From Pseudomonas sp. MPC6 (GTDB lineage Bacteria > Pseudomonadota > Gammaproteobacteria > Pseudomonadales > Pseudomonadaceae): DNA of 64,000 nucleotides. The stretch covers positions 833,001 to 897,000 of the forward strand of contig NZ_CP034783.1 of NCBI RefSeq assembly GCF_006094435.1, written 5' to 3'. The position numbers and the translations under genes were made by a program. Below the pieces are notes generated by a model, which worked only from the letters and a program-made list of their open reading frames with translations, did not search any database and was not told the DNA's origin. Shown here one piece after another: positions 16,443-24,561 of the stretch (positions within the stretch are counted from its first letter, which is position 1; every line of letters starts with the position of its first letter).

Positions 16443-17054
16443 TTGGAACGCATAGCAGTCATCGACTTTGAAACCACTGGCATCTCCCCGAGCAGCAGCT
16501 GCCGGGCCACGGAAATCGCCGTGGTGATCCTTGAGCAGGGGCGCATCGTCGAGCGTTACCAGAGCCTGATGAACGCCGGCGTGCGCGTGCCGCCCTTCAT
16601 CGAGCAACTCACCGGCATCAGCAACGCCATGTTGCGCACCGCGCCATCGGCCGAGCAGGTGATGAACGAGGTCAACGAGTTCGTCGGCATCACTCCGCTG
16701 CTGGCCCACAACGCCGCGTTCGACCAGAAGTTCTGGGATTTCGAGCTGGGGCGGATCAAACGTACGCGCCTGCAGAACTTCGCCTGCTCGCTGCTGCTTG
16801 CCCGTCGCCTGATGCCCGCTGCGCCGAACCACAAACTCGGGACCCTCACCACCTTCGCCCAACTGCCCCATACCGGCCAGGCTCACCGGGCCATGGCCGA
16901 TGCCGAAATGGCGGCCAACCTGACCGCGCACCTGGCCCAGGAACTGCGGCAGAAACACGGGTTGCGGGAGTTGTCCCATGATCTGCTGGTCAGCTTGCAG
17001 AAAGTGCCGGCGGCGAAGATCAATGAGCACCTCAAGCGCCATCGCGGGTTCTGA
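16443..17054 (+). CDS. DEDDh 3'-5' exonuclease (DNA polymerase III epsilon-like)
   Basis: A 203-residue RNase T/DnaQ-type exonuclease. All four acidic ligands and the histidine are visible: VIDFETTG (D and E, near residue 8-10), LAHNAAFDQKFW, and HRAMADAEMAA. It starts with TTG at 16443, 22 bases after the NYN stop; no ATG or GTG fits the domain boundary. It resembles the free-standing exonucleases related to PolC/DnaQ rather than DnaQ itself. It would degrade DNA or RNA from the 3' end. Confidence 0.83.
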   Translation: MERIAVIDFETTGISPSSSCRATEIAVVILEQGRIVERYQSLMNAGVRVPPFIEQLTGISNAMLRTAPSAEQVMNEVNEFVGITPLLAHNAAFDQKFWDFELGRIKRTRLQNFACSLLLARRLMPAAPNHKLGTLTTFAQLPHTGQAHRAMADAEMAANLTAHLAQELRQKHGLRELSHDLLVSLQKVPAAKINEHLKRHRGF

Positions 17055-17073
17055 CTGAAACACCGCAATTCCC

Positions 17074-17165
17074 CTGTAGGAGCCGGCTTGCTGGCGAAGG
17101 CGGTCCATCATTCAAAATTGATCTCGACTGACACGCCGCAATCGCCAGCAAGCCGGCTCCTACAG
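17074..17165. repeat. REPIN (GGAGCCGGCTTGCTGGC class)
   Basis: CTGTAGGAGCCGGCTTGCTG is mirrored by its complement ending at 17165. It sits between the convergent exonuclease and Lrp genes and may help end both transcripts. Confidence 0.9.
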
Positions 17166-17178
17166 AGTCCGTGTCGTA

Positions 17179-17634
17179 TCAGACTTTTCCATTCCCCTCG
17201 ATGTGCCCCAACGGCACGCGCTTCTCGATCGCGCTCGACAACACGATCGACGTCTTGCTGAACCCGAACTTGGCGATCCTGTTGATCAACTCCTCCAGCT
17301 CCGGCATCGACCCCACCGCCGCCTGCATGATCACGCACGGATCGCCCGTCACCCGGTGGCACTCCGTCAGTTGCGGGATTTTGATCAGCTCGTCGTAGGC
17401 CTTCTGGTTGCCGTGCTGGTTCAGGCGCAGTTCGATCACGCATTGAATCGGCAATCCCAGCTTGGCCATGTCGACTTTCGCCTGATACCCGGTGATCACC
17501 CCGCAGGCTTCGAGTTTGGCCACGCGCTCGGCCACGGCGGGGGCGGACAGGTTGACCTTGCGAGCCAGGTCGGCGTAGGACGCACGCCCGTTGTCCAGCA
17601 GGGCGCCGAGGAGCATGCGGTCGTATTTATCCAT
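17179..17634 (-). CDS. Lrp/AsnC-family transcriptional regulator
   Basis: A 151-residue regulator with an N-terminal helix-turn-helix (DRMLLGALLDNGRASYADLA, residues 5-24, and the SAPAVAERVAKLEACGVITG helix) and a C-terminal RAM ligand-binding domain (VTGDPCVIMQAAVGSMPELE). It is divergent from the EamA transporter gene across 163 bases and probably controls it in response to an amino acid. The length is normal. Confidence 0.85.
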   Translation of the reverse strand: MDKYDRMLLGALLDNGRASYADLARKVNLSAPAVAERVAKLEACGVITGYQAKVDMAKLGLPIQCVIELRLNQHGNQKAYDELIKIPQLTECHRVTGDPCVIMQAAVGSMPELEELINRIAKFGFSKTSIVLSSAIEKRVPLGHIEGNGKV

Positions 17635-17797
17635 CGTCTGACTCCTGAAAAATACCCAACCTTCGAAAGCACGGTTTATAGCCCTGATCTCCGTGTTTTG
17701 AAAAGTGTACCGGCGCTATAAACAGGTTTTGTAACTTATTTTCTGCTGTTGGCCTTTCTAGAATAGCTGTTCACTTGTCTTGCCTGCGAGCCACCCA

Positions 17798-18724
17798 ATG
17801 CCTGGCCTACGTCGTTTTCCCTTACCGTTGATCGCCGCCTTTTTTGCGTTGTACGTGATCTGGGGCTCGACTTACCTGGTGATTCGCATCGGCGTGGAGT
17901 ATTGGCCGCCGTTGCTGCTTGCCGGTATTCGCTTCGTGATCGCCGGTTCGTTGATGTACGCCTTCCTGCGCTGGCGCGGGGCACCGGCGCCGACCTGGGC
18001 ACAGTGGAAAGCCGCGGGGATCATCGGGATTTTGCTGCTGACGTTCGGCAACGGGGCGGTCAGTGTGGCCGAACATACGGGCGTGGCCTCCGGCGTGGCC
18101 GCGCTGGCAGTGGCGACGGTGCCGCTGTTTACCTTGCTCTGCGGCTATTTCTGGGGCGCGCGTAATACCCGTCTCGAATGGGCGGGGATTGCGCTCGGGC
18201 TGATCGGCATCGCGATGCTCAACCTCGGTTCGAACCTGCAATCGAGCCCGCTGGGCGCGGGATTGCTGATCTTCGCGGCAGCTTCCTGGGCCTTCGGTTC
18301 GGTGTGGAGCAAACACTTGCCGTTGCCCCAGGGCGCGATGGCCAGTGCCGTGGAAATGCTGGTGGGCGGCGTAGCCCTGCTGATCGGCAGTGCGCTGAGC
18401 GGTGAGCATCTGCAGGCCATGCCGCCGATCGAAGGTTGGGCAGCCTTGGCCTACCTGACGTTCTTCGGCTCGATCATCGCCTTCAACGCTTACATGTACC
18501 TGTTGAAAAACGTGCGTCCGGCGGCGGCCACCAGTTATGCCTACGTCAACCCGGCGGTGGCGGTGTTGCTGGGGATCGTGTTTGTGGGCGAGACCATTGG
18601 TATCGAAGAAGCGTTGGCGATGTTGGTGATCATCAGTGCCGTGGTGCTGATCGGTTTGCCGCAGTGGCGCCGGGCTCCCGAACGACCTGCTGCGGTGGTA
18701 CGGACAGAATCGAGCGTGAATTAG
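17798..18724 (+). CDS. EamA/DMT-family transporter, YedA-like
   Basis: A 308-residue inner-membrane protein with two EamA repeats and about ten membrane segments. FALYVIWGSTYLVIRIGVEY (residues 16-35) is the standard first helix. Members export amino acids, purines or metabolites. It pairs with the divergent Lrp/AsnC regulator, a common layout for amino acid exporters. The ATG at 17798 is preferred over the TTG six codons earlier. Confidence 0.85.
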   Translation: MPGLRRFPLPLIAAFFALYVIWGSTYLVIRIGVEYWPPLLLAGIRFVIAGSLMYAFLRWRGAPAPTWAQWKAAGIIGILLLTFGNGAVSVAEHTGVASGVAALAVATVPLFTLLCGYFWGARNTRLEWAGIALGLIGIAMLNLGSNLQSSPLGAGLLIFAAASWAFGSVWSKHLPLPQGAMASAVEMLVGGVALLIGSALSGEHLQAMPPIEGWAALAYLTFFGSIIAFNAYMYLLKNVRPAAATSYAYVNPAVAVLLGIVFVGETIGIEEALAMLVIISAVVLIGLPQWRRAPERPAAVVRTESSVN

Positions 18725-18789
18725 GGTAAACTGCGCGCCATTGCACACACGTTTTGCACAACCGCGCTGAATTTTCCTACGGTAATCCC

Positions 18790-20124
18790 ATGACTTTCGC
18801 CTCCCTTGGCCTGATCGAACCCTTGCTGCGCTCTCTCGAGACGCTCGGCTACCAGACCCCGACGCCGGTTCAGGCGCAAGCCATTCCGGCAGTGCTGGAC
18901 GGTCGCGACCTGATGGCTGCCGCCCAGACCGGCACTGGCAAGACCGCCGGTTTCGCCCTGCCGCTCCTGCAATTGCTGGCCATGGAAGGTCCGAAAGTCA
19001 CCGCCAATTCGGTGCGTGCCCTGATCCTGGTGCCCACTCGCGAACTGGCTGAACAGGTTCATGAGGCGGTGCGCCAGTACGCCGAGAACCTGCCGTTGAG
19101 CACCTATGCGGTGTATGGCGGCGTCAGCATCAACCCGCAAATGATGAAACTGCGCAAAGGCGTCGACCTGTTGGTGGCGACGCCGGGGCGCTTGCTTGAC
19201 CTGTTCCGGCAGAACGCGCTGAAGTTCAACCAGCTGCAAACCCTGGTGCTGGACGAAGCCGATCGCATGCTCGACCTGGGCTTTTCCGAGGAGCTGGGGA
19301 ACATTTACCGGGTGTTGCCGAAGAAACGTCAGACGCTGTTGTTCTCCGCGACCTTCTCCGACGCGATCCGCCTGCTGGCCGGGCAAATGCTCAACGATCC
19401 ACTGAGCATTGAAGTCAGCCCGCGCAACGTAGCGGCCAACACTGTTAAACAGTGGGTGGTCACGGTGGACAAGAAGCGCAAGCCGGAGCTGTTCGTGCAC
19501 TTGATGCGCAAGGGCAAGTGGAAGCAGGTGCTGGTATTCGCCAAGACCCGTAATGGCGTGGACGCCCTGGTGGAAAAACTCCAGGGCCTGGGCATCAATG
19601 CCGATGGCATCCATGGCGACAAACCCCAGGCAACCCGCCAGCGCGCACTGGACCGTTTCAAAGCCAGCGAAGTGCAGATCCTGGTAGCCACCGACGTCGC
19701 GGCCCGTGGCCTGGATATCGAAGACTTGCCGTTGGTGGTCAATTTCGACCTGCCGATCGTGGCCGAAGACTATATCCACCGGATCGGCCGTACTGGCCGC
19801 GCGGGTGCAACCGGGGAGGCCATTTCCCTGGTGTGCGCCGATGAAGTGAACCTGCTGTCGGCCATCGAGACCTTGACCCGTCAGACGCTGACTCGCCAGA
19901 TGGAACAGGATTTCGAACCCGAGCATCGGGTGCCGGATACCGATGCCAGCGGTCAGGTGGTCAAGAAACCGAAAAAACCGAAAAAGCCGAAAACCTCGGG
20001 CGGCGGCAAGCGCAACCTGGGTAAATGGGTCGAGAGCGGTGATGCGTCGGCGCCGGAACCTTCGATCAAGCCTGTGCGGAAGGTGCCGGTGTTCAACACT
20101 GGGCCGCGTAAGCGTAAGCCTTGA
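18790..20124 (+). CDS. rhlE: DEAD-box ATP-dependent RNA helicase, RhlE-type
   Basis: A 444-residue helicase with all DEAD-box motifs: Q-motif PTPVQ (24-28), Walker A AQTGTGKT (45-52), PTRELAEQ, TPGRLLDL, VLDEADRML, SATFSD, ATDVAARGLDIE and HRIGRTGR. A short lysine/proline-rich tail (repeated KKPKKP) follows and is likely RNA-binding. It unwinds short RNA duplexes and acts in ribosome assembly, RNA decay or cold adaptation. The ATG of MTFASLG is the family start. A 28-bp perfect palindrome after the gene probably ends transcription. Confidence 0.92.
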   Translation: MTFASLGLIEPLLRSLETLGYQTPTPVQAQAIPAVLDGRDLMAAAQTGTGKTAGFALPLLQLLAMEGPKVTANSVRALILVPTRELAEQVHEAVRQYAENLPLSTYAVYGGVSINPQMMKLRKGVDLLVATPGRLLDLFRQNALKFNQLQTLVLDEADRMLDLGFSEELGNIYRVLPKKRQTLLFSATFSDAIRLLAGQMLNDPLSIEVSPRNVAANTVKQWVVTVDKKRKPELFVHLMRKGKWKQVLVFAKTRNGVDALVEKLQGLGINADGIHGDKPQATRQRALDRFKASEVQILVATDVAARGLDIEDLPLVVNFDLPIVAEDYIHRIGRTGRAGATGEAISLVCADEVNLLSAIETLTRQTLTRQMEQDFEPEHRVPDTDASGQVVKKPKKPKKPKTSGGGKRNLGKWVESGDASAPEPSIKPVRKVPVFNTGPRKRKP

Positions 20125-20148
20125 TTTAATGCGGCATCAGTTAGGCCG

Positions 20149-20176
20149 CCTTCGCGAGCAAGCTTGCTCGCGAAGG
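20149..20176. repeat. Perfect 28-bp REP palindrome
   Basis: CCTTCGCGAGCAAG followed at once by its exact complement. Two REP arms are fused with no loop between the convergent rhlE and flavoprotein genes; it may work as a two-way terminator. Confidence 0.8.
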
Positions 20177-20190
20177 GCGTGGCGCGGTCT

Positions 20191-21432
20191 TCAGCCCTTG
20201 CGCTGCAACCACTCCACCATCCCCAACCCGGCCGCCCGCCCACTGGCGAAACACGCGGTCAGCAGATAGCCGCCCGTCGGCGCTTCCCAATCCAGCATCT
20301 CTCCGGCACAGAACACGCCAGGCAACTGCTTGAGCATCAAACGCTCATCCATCGCTTCGAACATCACCCCACCAGCGCTGCTGATGGCCTCGTCCAGTGG
20401 ACGGGTTTTCACCAACGTCAGTGGCAATGCCTTGATCGATCCGGCCAGCGATGCCGGATCAGCGAAACATTCAGCCGCCGTCACCTCCCGTAGCAACGCC
20501 GCTTTCACGCCATCGAGCCCAAGCTGACTGTGCAGGTGTTTGGCCATGGAGCGCGAACCCCGTGGTTTGCTCAGCGCCGCTTCAACCTTATCCACAGGCC
20601 TGCCCGGCAACAGGTCGAGATGGATAGTCGCCGAGCCCTGCAGGTTGATGGCTTCGCGGATCGGTGCAGACAGGGCGTAGATCAGGCTGCCTTCTATCCC
20701 TGTCGCTGTCATCACACATTCCCCGAGCCTCGGGACGTCGTCATTCAGCCCGATCGCGATATTTTTCAGCGGCGCGCCGGCGAATTTACTCACCATCAAC
20801 TCGCTCCAGGCCTGCACTTCGAAGCCGCAATTGCTCGGTTGCAACGGCGCCAGTGCCACGCCGCGCTGTTCCAGCGGCAGCATCCAGGCACCGTCCGAAC
20901 CGAGGCGCGACCAGCTGCCGCCGCCGAGGGCCAACAAGGTTGCGTCGGGTTGAAGGGCTTTTTCGCCATCGGGGCAGGACACTTTCAGGCTGCCATCGCC
21001 ATTCCAGCCGAGCCAGCGGTGGCGGGTGTGGATAACGACTCCCGTGTCGCGCAGGCGTTTGAGCCAGGCGCGTAACAGGGGCGCGGCTTTCATGTCGGTG
21101 GGAAACACCCGGCCGGAGCTGCCGACGAAGGTCTCGATGCCCAGGTCATGGGTCCATTGGCACAGTGCGTCGGCGCCGAATGAGCGCAGCAGCGGCGCAA
21201 TCTGCGGCGCCCGTTCGGCATAGCGTGAAAGGAACGCCGGATAGGCTTCGGAATGGGTGATGTTCATGCCGCCGACTCCGGCCAGCAGGAATTTGCGCCC
21301 GACCGAAGGCATGCCGTCGTACAGGTCGACCTTGATCCCGGCCTGGCTCAACACTTCAGCCGCCATCAGGCCGGCGGGGCCACCGCCGATGATGGCGACG
21401 TGAGGGGGGAGGGGAGTCGAGGGCTGAGTCAT
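20191..21432 (-). CDS. HI0933/TIGR03862-family flavoprotein
   Basis: A 413-residue NAD(P)/FAD-dependent oxidoreductase-like protein. The dinucleotide loop VAIIGGGPAGLMAAEVL is at about 12-28, followed by GRKFLLAGVGGMNITHSE, a hallmark of the HI0933/YhiN group, and a C-terminal FCAGEMLDWEAPTGGYLL. The physiological substrate is not known. The start at MTQPSTP is preferred over an upstream frame. Confidence 0.85.
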   Translation of the reverse strand: MTQPSTPLPPHVAIIGGGPAGLMAAEVLSQAGIKVDLYDGMPSVGRKFLLAGVGGMNITHSEAYPAFLSRYAERAPQIAPLLRSFGADALCQWTHDLGIETFVGSSGRVFPTDMKAAPLLRAWLKRLRDTGVVIHTRHRWLGWNGDGSLKVSCPDGEKALQPDATLLALGGGSWSRLGSDGAWMLPLEQRGVALAPLQPSNCGFEVQAWSELMVSKFAGAPLKNIAIGLNDDVPRLGECVMTATGIEGSLIYALSAPIREAINLQGSATIHLDLLPGRPVDKVEAALSKPRGSRSMAKHLHSQLGLDGVKAALLREVTAAECFADPASLAGSIKALPLTLVKTRPLDEAISSAGGVMFEAMDERLMLKQLPGVFCAGEMLDWEAPTGGYLLTACFASGRAAGLGMVEWLQRKG

Positions 21433-21587
21433 GGAATGCACTGCGGTTCGGCGAATGAAGCCGGGCATTCTACCGCAGAGATCAAATGTGGGAGCGGGCT
21501 TGCTCGCGAAGGCGATTTTTCATTCAGCATTGATTTCGACTGACCCACCGCCTTCGCGAGCAAGCCCGCTTGTATGTTTAGACTTGT

Positions 21588-21745
21588 AGGGGTGGTGGGA
21601 CTAAAAGCCAGCATCTGACTCTAGCCAGTACAGACCGTGGGAGACTTCGCCCCACCCCTTCACCAAAGCGCCGATAAGGAATGCATCGGCCATGACCGAC
21701 GATAGAAGCAAGCCAGCGCAATGGTGAAGCCCCGACAAGCCTTTA
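21588..21745 (+). ncRNA. Predicted bridge RNA region of the IS110 element
   Basis: An outer stem pairs 21588-21595 with 21652-21659. Inside, AAGCCAGC (21605-21612) matches the left target AAGCCCGC at 7 of 8 positions. A hairpin follows (21614-21634). GTGGGAG (21637-21643) is the exact complement of the right target CTCCCAC. Further on is a hairpin at 21670-21690. ATAGAA (21702-21707) equals the element's right end (22728-22733). ACAAG (21735-21739) is the complement of the junction CTTGT at the left end (21569-21573). Order and spacing (about 24-27 bases between each pair) fit the LTG-RTG-LDG-RDG layout known for IS621. RNA ends are not determined. Confidence 0.65.
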
Positions 21746-21768
21746 AACCCTAACCCGGAGCTTTCTTT

Positions 21769-22731
21769 GTGGCAATGAGTGTCTCGCGTTCTGTAGTCGG
21801 AGTGGATGTCGCCAAGGCCGAAGTGGTGGTCTATCAGGCCGACACGGATCTGCTGTTGGCCGTGTCAAACGATAAACCGTCTCTTACAAAGTGGCTGAAA
21901 ACGTTACCTGCAAACAGCGCCATCGCTATTGAAGCCACCAATATCTATCACCTGGATACGGTTGAGCTGGCTCATGCAATGGGACATACCGTCTATGTCA
22001 TCGACGGCTTCCGTTTGAGTAATTACCGCAAAGGAGTGGGTGGCCGCGCCAAAACAGATGCCAGCGACGCCCGTTTACTGGCGCGTTACTTGAAGAACGA
22101 AGAGGAAGAGCTACGTCCTTGGAGCCCGCCGCCGAAGGTCTATACCAAGCTTCAAAGCCTGCTTCGAAGACGAGCGACATTGGTCCAGGCGCGTGTCAGT
22201 TTGACTCAAAGCTGGAACGACGAACCGCTGCTGAAAGCGGCATTCAAACAACAGATCGCTGCCATGGGCCGATTGGATTTACTCATCCAGAAGAAGCTGT
22301 TGGACGTCGTAAAAGAGGCGGGTCTGCTCGAGCAAGTCAAACGCTGCCAGGCCGTAGAGGGGGTCGGTTTTCTTACCGCCACCGCACTGACGATGGCATT
22401 TCAACGTGGCGACTTCGCCAGTGGTGACGCCTATATCGCGTTTCTTGGAATGGATTTGAGAGTCTCTGATTCGGGGCAGATGAACGGACGTCGAAAGCTG
22501 ACCAAGAAAGGTGACTCAGAGATACGGCGCCTGCTGCATAACGCGGCGATGGCTGCCAGTCGCTCAAAGACCTGGAAGCCGTTTTACGAACGCTATCTGG
22601 AGCGGGGATTAAAGACGACTCAAGTGCTGGTCATCCTGGCTCGCAAGCTGGCACGGGTGGCATTCGCCCTGATGAAGAACCAGAGCGAATATCAGCCAAA
22701 TCCAGTTTTTGGGGCTTCCCCCCAAACATAG
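21769..22731 (+). CDS. IS110-family transposase / recombinase
   Basis: A 320-residue recombinase. The N-terminal RuvC-like domain has the DEDD set D13 (GVDVAK), E55 (AIEATN), D97 and D100 (KTDASDA). The C-terminal Tnp domain has the serine S235 in RVSDSGQMNGRRKLTKKG and a helix-hairpin-helix-like AVEGVGFLTATALT. Together with a guide RNA it would join element and target at a dinucleotide core. The GTG start at 21769 has GGAG 8 bases upstream; ATG at 21775 is an alternative. The stop codon overlaps the right subterminal repeat. It appears intact, so the element may be active. Confidence 0.92.
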   Translation: MAMSVSRSVVGVDVAKAEVVVYQADTDLLLAVSNDKPSLTKWLKTLPANSAIAIEATNIYHLDTVELAHAMGHTVYVIDGFRLSNYRKGVGGRAKTDASDARLLARYLKNEEEELRPWSPPPKVYTKLQSLLRRRATLVQARVSLTQSWNDEPLLKAAFKQQIAAMGRLDLLIQKKLLDVVKEAGLLEQVKRCQAVEGVGFLTATALTMAFQRGDFASGDAYIAFLGMDLRVSDSGQMNGRRKLTKKGDSEIRRLLHNAAMAASRSKTWKPFYERYLERGLKTTQVLVILARKLARVAFALMKNQSEYQPNPVFGASPQT

Positions 22732-22860
22732 AATCTCCCACATTTGAACTTTGGTGTATTCAGACGGCTGATCAAAAAACAACCACCGCTCTGAAGCCTA
22801 TACCCCGCATGGCCTGCAGCCTCTTTCACTCAGGTTATCCACAGGCGGTTCCACAGTCAT

Positions 22861-22878
22861 TGTGGGTAAAGACCCACA
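22861..22878 (-). other. Small stem-loop downstream of HDAC-like gene
   Basis: TGTGGGT (22861-22867) pairs with ACCCACA (22872-22878) around a 4-base loop just past the stop. There is no U-tract, so it is at most a weak terminator. Confidence 0.35.
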
Positions 22879-22880
22879 TC

Positions 22881-23801
22881 TCAATGACAACCTGATGACT
22901 GCCAGACCCTTTGGGCGCTGTGATGCAGGATCCCATGACGACGCGCCAGGGCCTTGCGGTCCTTGCTGTAGCCGCCGCCGATCACCCCCATCACCGGAAT
23001 ATCCCGGCCCAGGCAATGCCGCATCACGCTTTCATCGCGGGCGGCGACGCCTTCGTCCGTCAGTTTCAGGTAGCCGAGTGCGTCATCCTTGTGCACATCG
23101 ACACCGGCGTCATACAGCACCAGATCAGGCTGGTAGAGCGGCAGCAAGTAGTTGAGCGCATCGTCCACGACCCTCAGGTAGTCCGCATCGCCCATGCCCA
23201 TTGGCAGGGGAATGTCCCAGTCGCTTTCGGCCTTGCGTGCAGGAAAATTCTTTTCGCAGTGCAGGGAAACGGTGATGGCCTCCGGGGTGTTGTGCAGGAT
23301 CCGTGCAGTCCCGTCACCCTGATGCACATCGCAGTCGAAGATCAGCACCCGATTCACCCGGCCGCTTTCCAGCAGGAAATGACTGATCACCGCCAGGTCA
23401 TTGAAGATGCAGAACCCGGCGGGATGGTCGTAGTGCGCATGGTGGGTGCCGCCCGCCAGATGACAGGCCAAACCATGTTCCAGCGCCTGCTCGGCCGCCA
23501 GCAGGGAACCGCCAACCGCCCGCACCGTACGCCGGGCCAGGGCTTCGCTCCAGGGCAGGCCGAGACGCCGCTGGTCTTCGCGGGACAACTCGCCGCCCAT
23601 GTAGCGTTCGATATACGCAGGGTCATGAGCGAGGGCGAGAATCTCTGGCGGGCAGAGGTCCGGGCGCAGCAGGTCGGTGTCTCGGGTCAGTCCGCTGTCC
23701 ACCAGGTGATCGCGCAGCAGGCGAAACTTGTCCATGGGGAAGCGGTGATCCGCCGGGAACTCGGGGCTGTAGTCTTCGTGGTAGATCAACGGCAGGGGCA
23801 T
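22881..23801 (-). CDS. Histone-deacetylase-family amidohydrolase
   Basis: A 306-residue arginase/deacetylase-fold enzyme. The zinc and catalytic residues are visible in GGTHHAHYDHPAGFC (His pair), FDCDVHQGDGT (Asp and His ligands) and YDAGVDVHKDD (Asp ligand). Bacterial members remove acetyl groups from small amines or acetylated lysines. The gene is alone, with the IS-split REP downstream and a GNAT acetyltransferase gene divergent 86 bases away, though no functional link is shown. Confidence 0.87.
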   Translation of the reverse strand: MPLPLIYHEDYSPEFPADHRFPMDKFRLLRDHLVDSGLTRDTDLLRPDLCPPEILALAHDPAYIERYMGGELSREDQRRLGLPWSEALARRTVRAVGGSLLAAEQALEHGLACHLAGGTHHAHYDHPAGFCIFNDLAVISHFLLESGRVNRVLIFDCDVHQGDGTARILHNTPEAITVSLHCEKNFPARKAESDWDIPLPMGMGDADYLRVVDDALNYLLPLYQPDLVLYDAGVDVHKDDALGYLKLTDEGVAARDESVMRHCLGRDIPVMGVIGGGYSKDRKALARRHGILHHSAQRVWQSSGCH

Positions 23802-23887
23802 GACTGATTTATCGAGGAAGGCATGTAGGAATGAATCAAGGATCCTACCAGCGATCTAGACTTGCGGCATGGGAAAGGGGGAATACG

Positions 23888-24457
23888 ATGGAGCCGATAC
23901 GTGAACTCGAGAGCGCGCGACTGCTGTTGCGGCAGTGGTGTGACGAGGATTTGCCGGCGTTTGCGGCGATGTGCGCCGATCCGCAGGTGATGCGCTATTT
24001 TCCGGCGCCCTTGAGTCGGCTGGACAGTGCTGCGCTGATCGGGCGGATCCGTGGCCACTTTGCCGAGCGTGGCTTCGGTCTCTGGGCGCTGGAGCGCAAG
24101 GACACCGGCGCATTCATCGGGTTTACCGGATTGGGTGAGGTCGGCTTCGATGCGCCGTTCACCCCGGCCACCGAAATCGGCTGGCGCCTGGCCCGCGAGC
24201 ATTGGGGCCTGGGCTACGCCAGTGAGGCGGCGTGGACCGCTCTGCGCTGTGGCTTTGACCGGTTGGCACTGAATGAGGTCGTGTCTTTCACCACCGCCAC
24301 CAACATGCCTTCGCAGAAAGTCATGCAGGCGATCGGCATGCACCATGATTCAGCCGATGATTTTGACCACCCCAGGCTCGCGATCGGTCATCCCCTGCGT
24401 CACCATGTGCTGTACCGCATCACTCGTGAACAATGGCTGCAAACCTTGCATGGATAA
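23888..24457 (+). CDS. GNAT-family N-acetyltransferase, RimJ/RimL-like
   Basis: A 189-residue acetyltransferase starting MEPIRELESARLLLRQWCDED, the typical opening of the RimJ/RimL-type GNAT group. The acetyl-CoA region is EIGWRLAREHWGLGYASEAA (about residues 98-117), followed by FTTATNMPSQKVMQAIGM. AAAGGGGGA before 23888 supports this start over the ATG 19 codons upstream. It would acetylate a protein N-terminus or small amine; the target is unknown. Confidence 0.83.
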   Translation: MEPIRELESARLLLRQWCDEDLPAFAAMCADPQVMRYFPAPLSRLDSAALIGRIRGHFAERGFGLWALERKDTGAFIGFTGLGEVGFDAPFTPATEIGWRLAREHWGLGYASEAAWTALRCGFDRLALNEVVSFTTATNMPSQKVMQAIGMHHDSADDFDHPRLAIGHPLRHHVLYRITREQWLQTLHG

Positions 24458-24561
24458 GCGGGCACGGACGTTTACAATGGCCCTCATGGGCCCTGGCCGG
24501 AAATTGAATCGACCGCCGCAGCCAAGACTGCGCGGCATTGCGTTATGTGAGGAGCGTCTGA

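Larger units (their letters stand above)
21571..22736 (+). mobile_element. IS110-family insertion sequence in a REP, CT core
   Basis: The element is 1166 bp when one copy of the CT core is counted; CT occurs at 21569-21570 and again at 22735-22736. Both ends are defined by the restored REP palindrome. Short subterminal inverted repeats TATGTTT (21573-21579) and AAACATA (22724-22730) are seen. There are no long terminal repeats or target duplications beyond the core, as usual for IS110. The long non-coding end is on the 5' side of the transposase, as in the IS110 (not IS1111) group. Other Pseudomonas IS110 elements, such as ISPpu10, are known to insert in REPs; identity to a named element was not checked. 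Confidence 0.92.
21484..22745. repeat. REPIN split by an insertion sequence
   Basis: The left arm is intact at 21484-21513. The right arm is cut: 21 bases (21550-21570) lie before the IS and 9 (22737-22745) after it. Joined together they form an exact 30-base complement of the left arm, which fixes the insertion point. Confidence 0.92.

Noticed and set aside
21573..22730. TATGTTT/AAACATA as evidence for an IS1111-type element
   Set aside because: The repeats are short, and the long non-coding end is on the 5' side of the transposase as in the IS110 group; kept only as a description.
22835..22843. Perfect DnaA box TTATCCACA (another at 20588-20596)
   Set aside because: Single boxes far apart, one inside a coding gene, with no AT-rich unwinding region or dnaA/dnaN neighbours; not an origin.
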